This document shows, in pieces, positions 62,445 through 64,000 of a stretch of DNA of 64,000 nucleotides. A model generated the notes under the pieces. That model was not told the DNA's origin, searched no databases, and worked only from the letters and a program-made list of their open reading frames with translations. Source of the DNA: Acidobacteria bacterium AB60. Its GTDB lineage: Bacteria > Acidobacteriota > Terriglobia > Terriglobales > Acidobacteriaceae. A program made the translations under genes and the position numbers. The DNA is taken from assembly GCA_008682415.1 (NCBI GenBank), contig VANK01000014.1:98857-162856 (forward strand), read 5' to 3'. Each line of letters starts with the position of its first letter. Position 1 is the stretch's first letter.

Positions 62445-63563
62445 CCCGGCCTGCCGTGGAGGTGGCCGACATCCTTCGCGTCCAGGGTGATTGCTTTCGA
62501 GAACAGAACCGTTCCTGGCTTGGCTACCAACAGCTAAGCGTGTTGCGGGCCATCACCGCATGTCGAACGGCTGCTCTCGGTGGCCATCTGGATTCCTGCT
62601 CTTCAGGCTGTCTCATATAACTCGTGCCGCAACCGGCACTGCCCGAAGTGCCAGGCCCAGGCGCGTCAGCGCTGGCTTGCGCGGCGAGAGCAGGACCTGC
62701 TTCCCGTGCCCTACTTCCACGTCGTCTTTACTCTGCCGCACACGTTGAACCCGCTCTGTCAGAGACATCCCCGGCTACTCTACGATCTGCTGTTCCGCGC
62801 CACCGCCGAGACCATGCTTGAAGTCGCAGCCGATCCCAGGCATCTCGGAGCCAGGATCGGTTTCCTCAGCATCCTGCACACCTGGGGACAGAACCTGCAC
62901 TTGCATCCTCACCTCCACTGCGTTATTCCTGCCGGCGGTTTCGACCGAGCCTACTCGCTCTGGGTTCATCCCAGGTATGCCTTCTTCCTGCCGGTGAAGG
63001 TGCTGAGCCGTGTCTTCCGCGGCAAGTACCTCGCTCTGCTCCAGCATGCGCTCCGGAAGCATCGCATCGAATGTCCTTCGACACTCGTGCGCGCGCTGCT
63101 CAAGGACGATTGGGTGGTCTATGCCAAGCCTGCTTTCGGTGAACCCGTACGCGTACTGCGCTATCTCGGCCGCTATACCCACCGCGTCGCGATCAGCAAC
63201 CAGCGCCTGCTTAGCTTCGATGGTCACCATGTACGCTTCCGATGGAAAGACTACGCCCATGGAAACAGGCAGCGCATCATGACGCTCACCGCAAGCGAGT
63301 TCCTGCGGCGTTTCTGCCAACATGTGCTGCCCAAGGCTTTCGTTCGCATCCGCCACTTCGGCTATCTCGCCAACGCCCGCCGGGCCGCTCTCATCGCGCT
63401 CGCTCGCCAGCAGCTGGCTTGCCAGCCTCCACCAAGTCTGCAACTCACCGACTCTACGTCTGCCATCTGGCGCTGCCCACGCTGCGGAGCCAACATGAAC
63501 ATCGGACCCAACCTGACTGCACAACAGCTGGCATTTCGATGCAAGCCACCGGATTCTTCATGA
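62441..63563 (+). pseudogene. IS91-family transposase, frameshifted
   Basis: The GTG at 62441 opens 'VTRPAVEVADILRVQGDCFR' and reaches 'CRTAALGGHLDSC', then stops at 62618-62620. From about 62610 the adjacent frame continues the same protein ('VSYNSCRNRHCPKCQAQARQ') to 63563. The Y2/HUH-type core follows: 'HTWGQNLHLHPHLHCVIPAG' with the HxH motif and 'RYLGRYTHRVAISNQRLL'. A small indel has thus split a transposase that overlaps the integrase gene by 4 bp, as in other integrase-IS91 pairs. Confidence 0.78.
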
Positions 63564-64000
63564 CCCTAAGCCCACTCAACGGCTCTCTGAGATGTGACCC
63601 CACGTCTTCGCACACCTGCGCCTCGAGCGTAAAACTCCAAGTTACACGCCATTGCAAGAGTCACGTGCCGCGCGAAAACGCCCGCTCGATGATTCGCCGA
63701 TCTCTCTGCCTCACCTCTTCGTGTGGTGAATCCGTGGTTCTTTGCCCTCCCGATCGAAGCCAATTACCGCCTCTAGCTCCATAGCAGCGCCCGCCACTGC
63801 CACCGCCTTCCTTCTAGTCTCCTTATCGAAAATGCCCCGGGGCGGCAGCGGACCGCAGCATCTCTCCCTGTGAGCTGCAAAGGGAAGCCCCTCATTCTGT
63901 CGCAGTTGGCCGATCACTACTCTCAGCGTGAGCTTGCCCCAAGCTGCCGATGGAAAACACACTCTACAAAGCTGGGCTATCGAGGGTACCTGCGCAAGTG
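63564..64000. other. Unassigned right flank of IS91-like element
   Basis: About 440 bp with no supported gene. An 83-codon minus-strand ORF starting at 63962 has no recognisable family. The element's right terminus is probably here but cannot be placed. Confidence 0.4.

Noticed and set aside
1..64000. CRISPR arrays, rRNA or tRNA genes
   Set aside because: No regularly spaced repeats and no cloverleaf or rRNA-like sequence was noticed on reading.

Overview
The window looks like chromosomal DNA of an acidobacterium (Acidobacteriota, probably Terriglobia). This is inferred from two very large outer-membrane receptors with an N-terminal carboxypeptidase-regulatory-like domain, a PSD1 cytochrome/DUF1501 pair, DUF6152/DUF6644 proteins and many secreted proteins in moderately GC-rich DNA. 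No rRNA, tRNA or CRISPR array was seen, so the species cannot be named.

Layout. 1-13.7 kb: the end of a beta-propeller gene, an ABC importer (binding protein, permease, ATPase) overlapping a PSD1/planctomycete-type cytochrome gene, DUF1501, a metallo-beta-lactamase-fold hydrolase and a 1252-residue receptor. 13.7-15.4 kb: gene-poor. 15.4-19.5 kb (minus): NAD(P)-binding protein, GH3 beta-glucosidase, retropepsin-like protease. 19.5-26.1 kb: a tripartite RND efflux system arranged around a TetR regulator. 26.2-29.9 kb: small genes, then a decayed metal-resistance locus (gutted merR, truncated RND adaptor) and the first of two diverged 99-bp direct repeats. 29.9-48 kb: secreted and membrane proteins, including an M61-like protein lacking its catalytic Glu, DUF6152/DUF6644, an OmpA-like protein, an M28 peptidase with an in-frame TAG, a cytochrome/TlpA redox operon and a second large receptor. 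48.9-60.7 kb: a sulfur and amino-acid region with a cysteine-dioxygenase/rhodanese fusion, PIG-L deacetylase, Tat-exported URO-D-like protein, a YeeE/YedE sulfur transporter pair, and metC-like, peptide deformylase, metB-like, aminotransferase, isochorismatase-like and PhzF genes. 61.2-63.6 kb: the second 99-bp repeat and a decayed integrase/IS91 element.

Main discovery candidate. Five loci carry a strong promoter with an ATG 6-7 nt after the -10 (leaderless) that starts a tiny ORF (16-32 codons) with tandem cysteine codons, mostly TGT: CCCC at 34366 (+), CCPCC at 34269 (-), CCC at 36557 (+), CC at 43671 (+) and CCC at 54471 (-). A sixth, Shine-Dalgarno-led ORF with CSCC lies at 43962 (+). 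Four are followed by strong intrinsic-terminator hairpins; one (43962) by a weaker hairpin; one (34366) by a hairpin that would hide the Shine-Dalgarno sequence of the next gene. This is the architecture of cysteine-responsive attenuation. The downstream genes are a YeeE/YedE sulfur importer, a TonB-type receptor operon, DUF6152/DUF6644, an OmpA-like protein and a secreted M28 peptidase. I infer a cysteine (sulfur)-limitation regulon in which ribosome stalling at the Cys codons opens expression. The geometry is read directly from the sequence; the regulatory function is inference.
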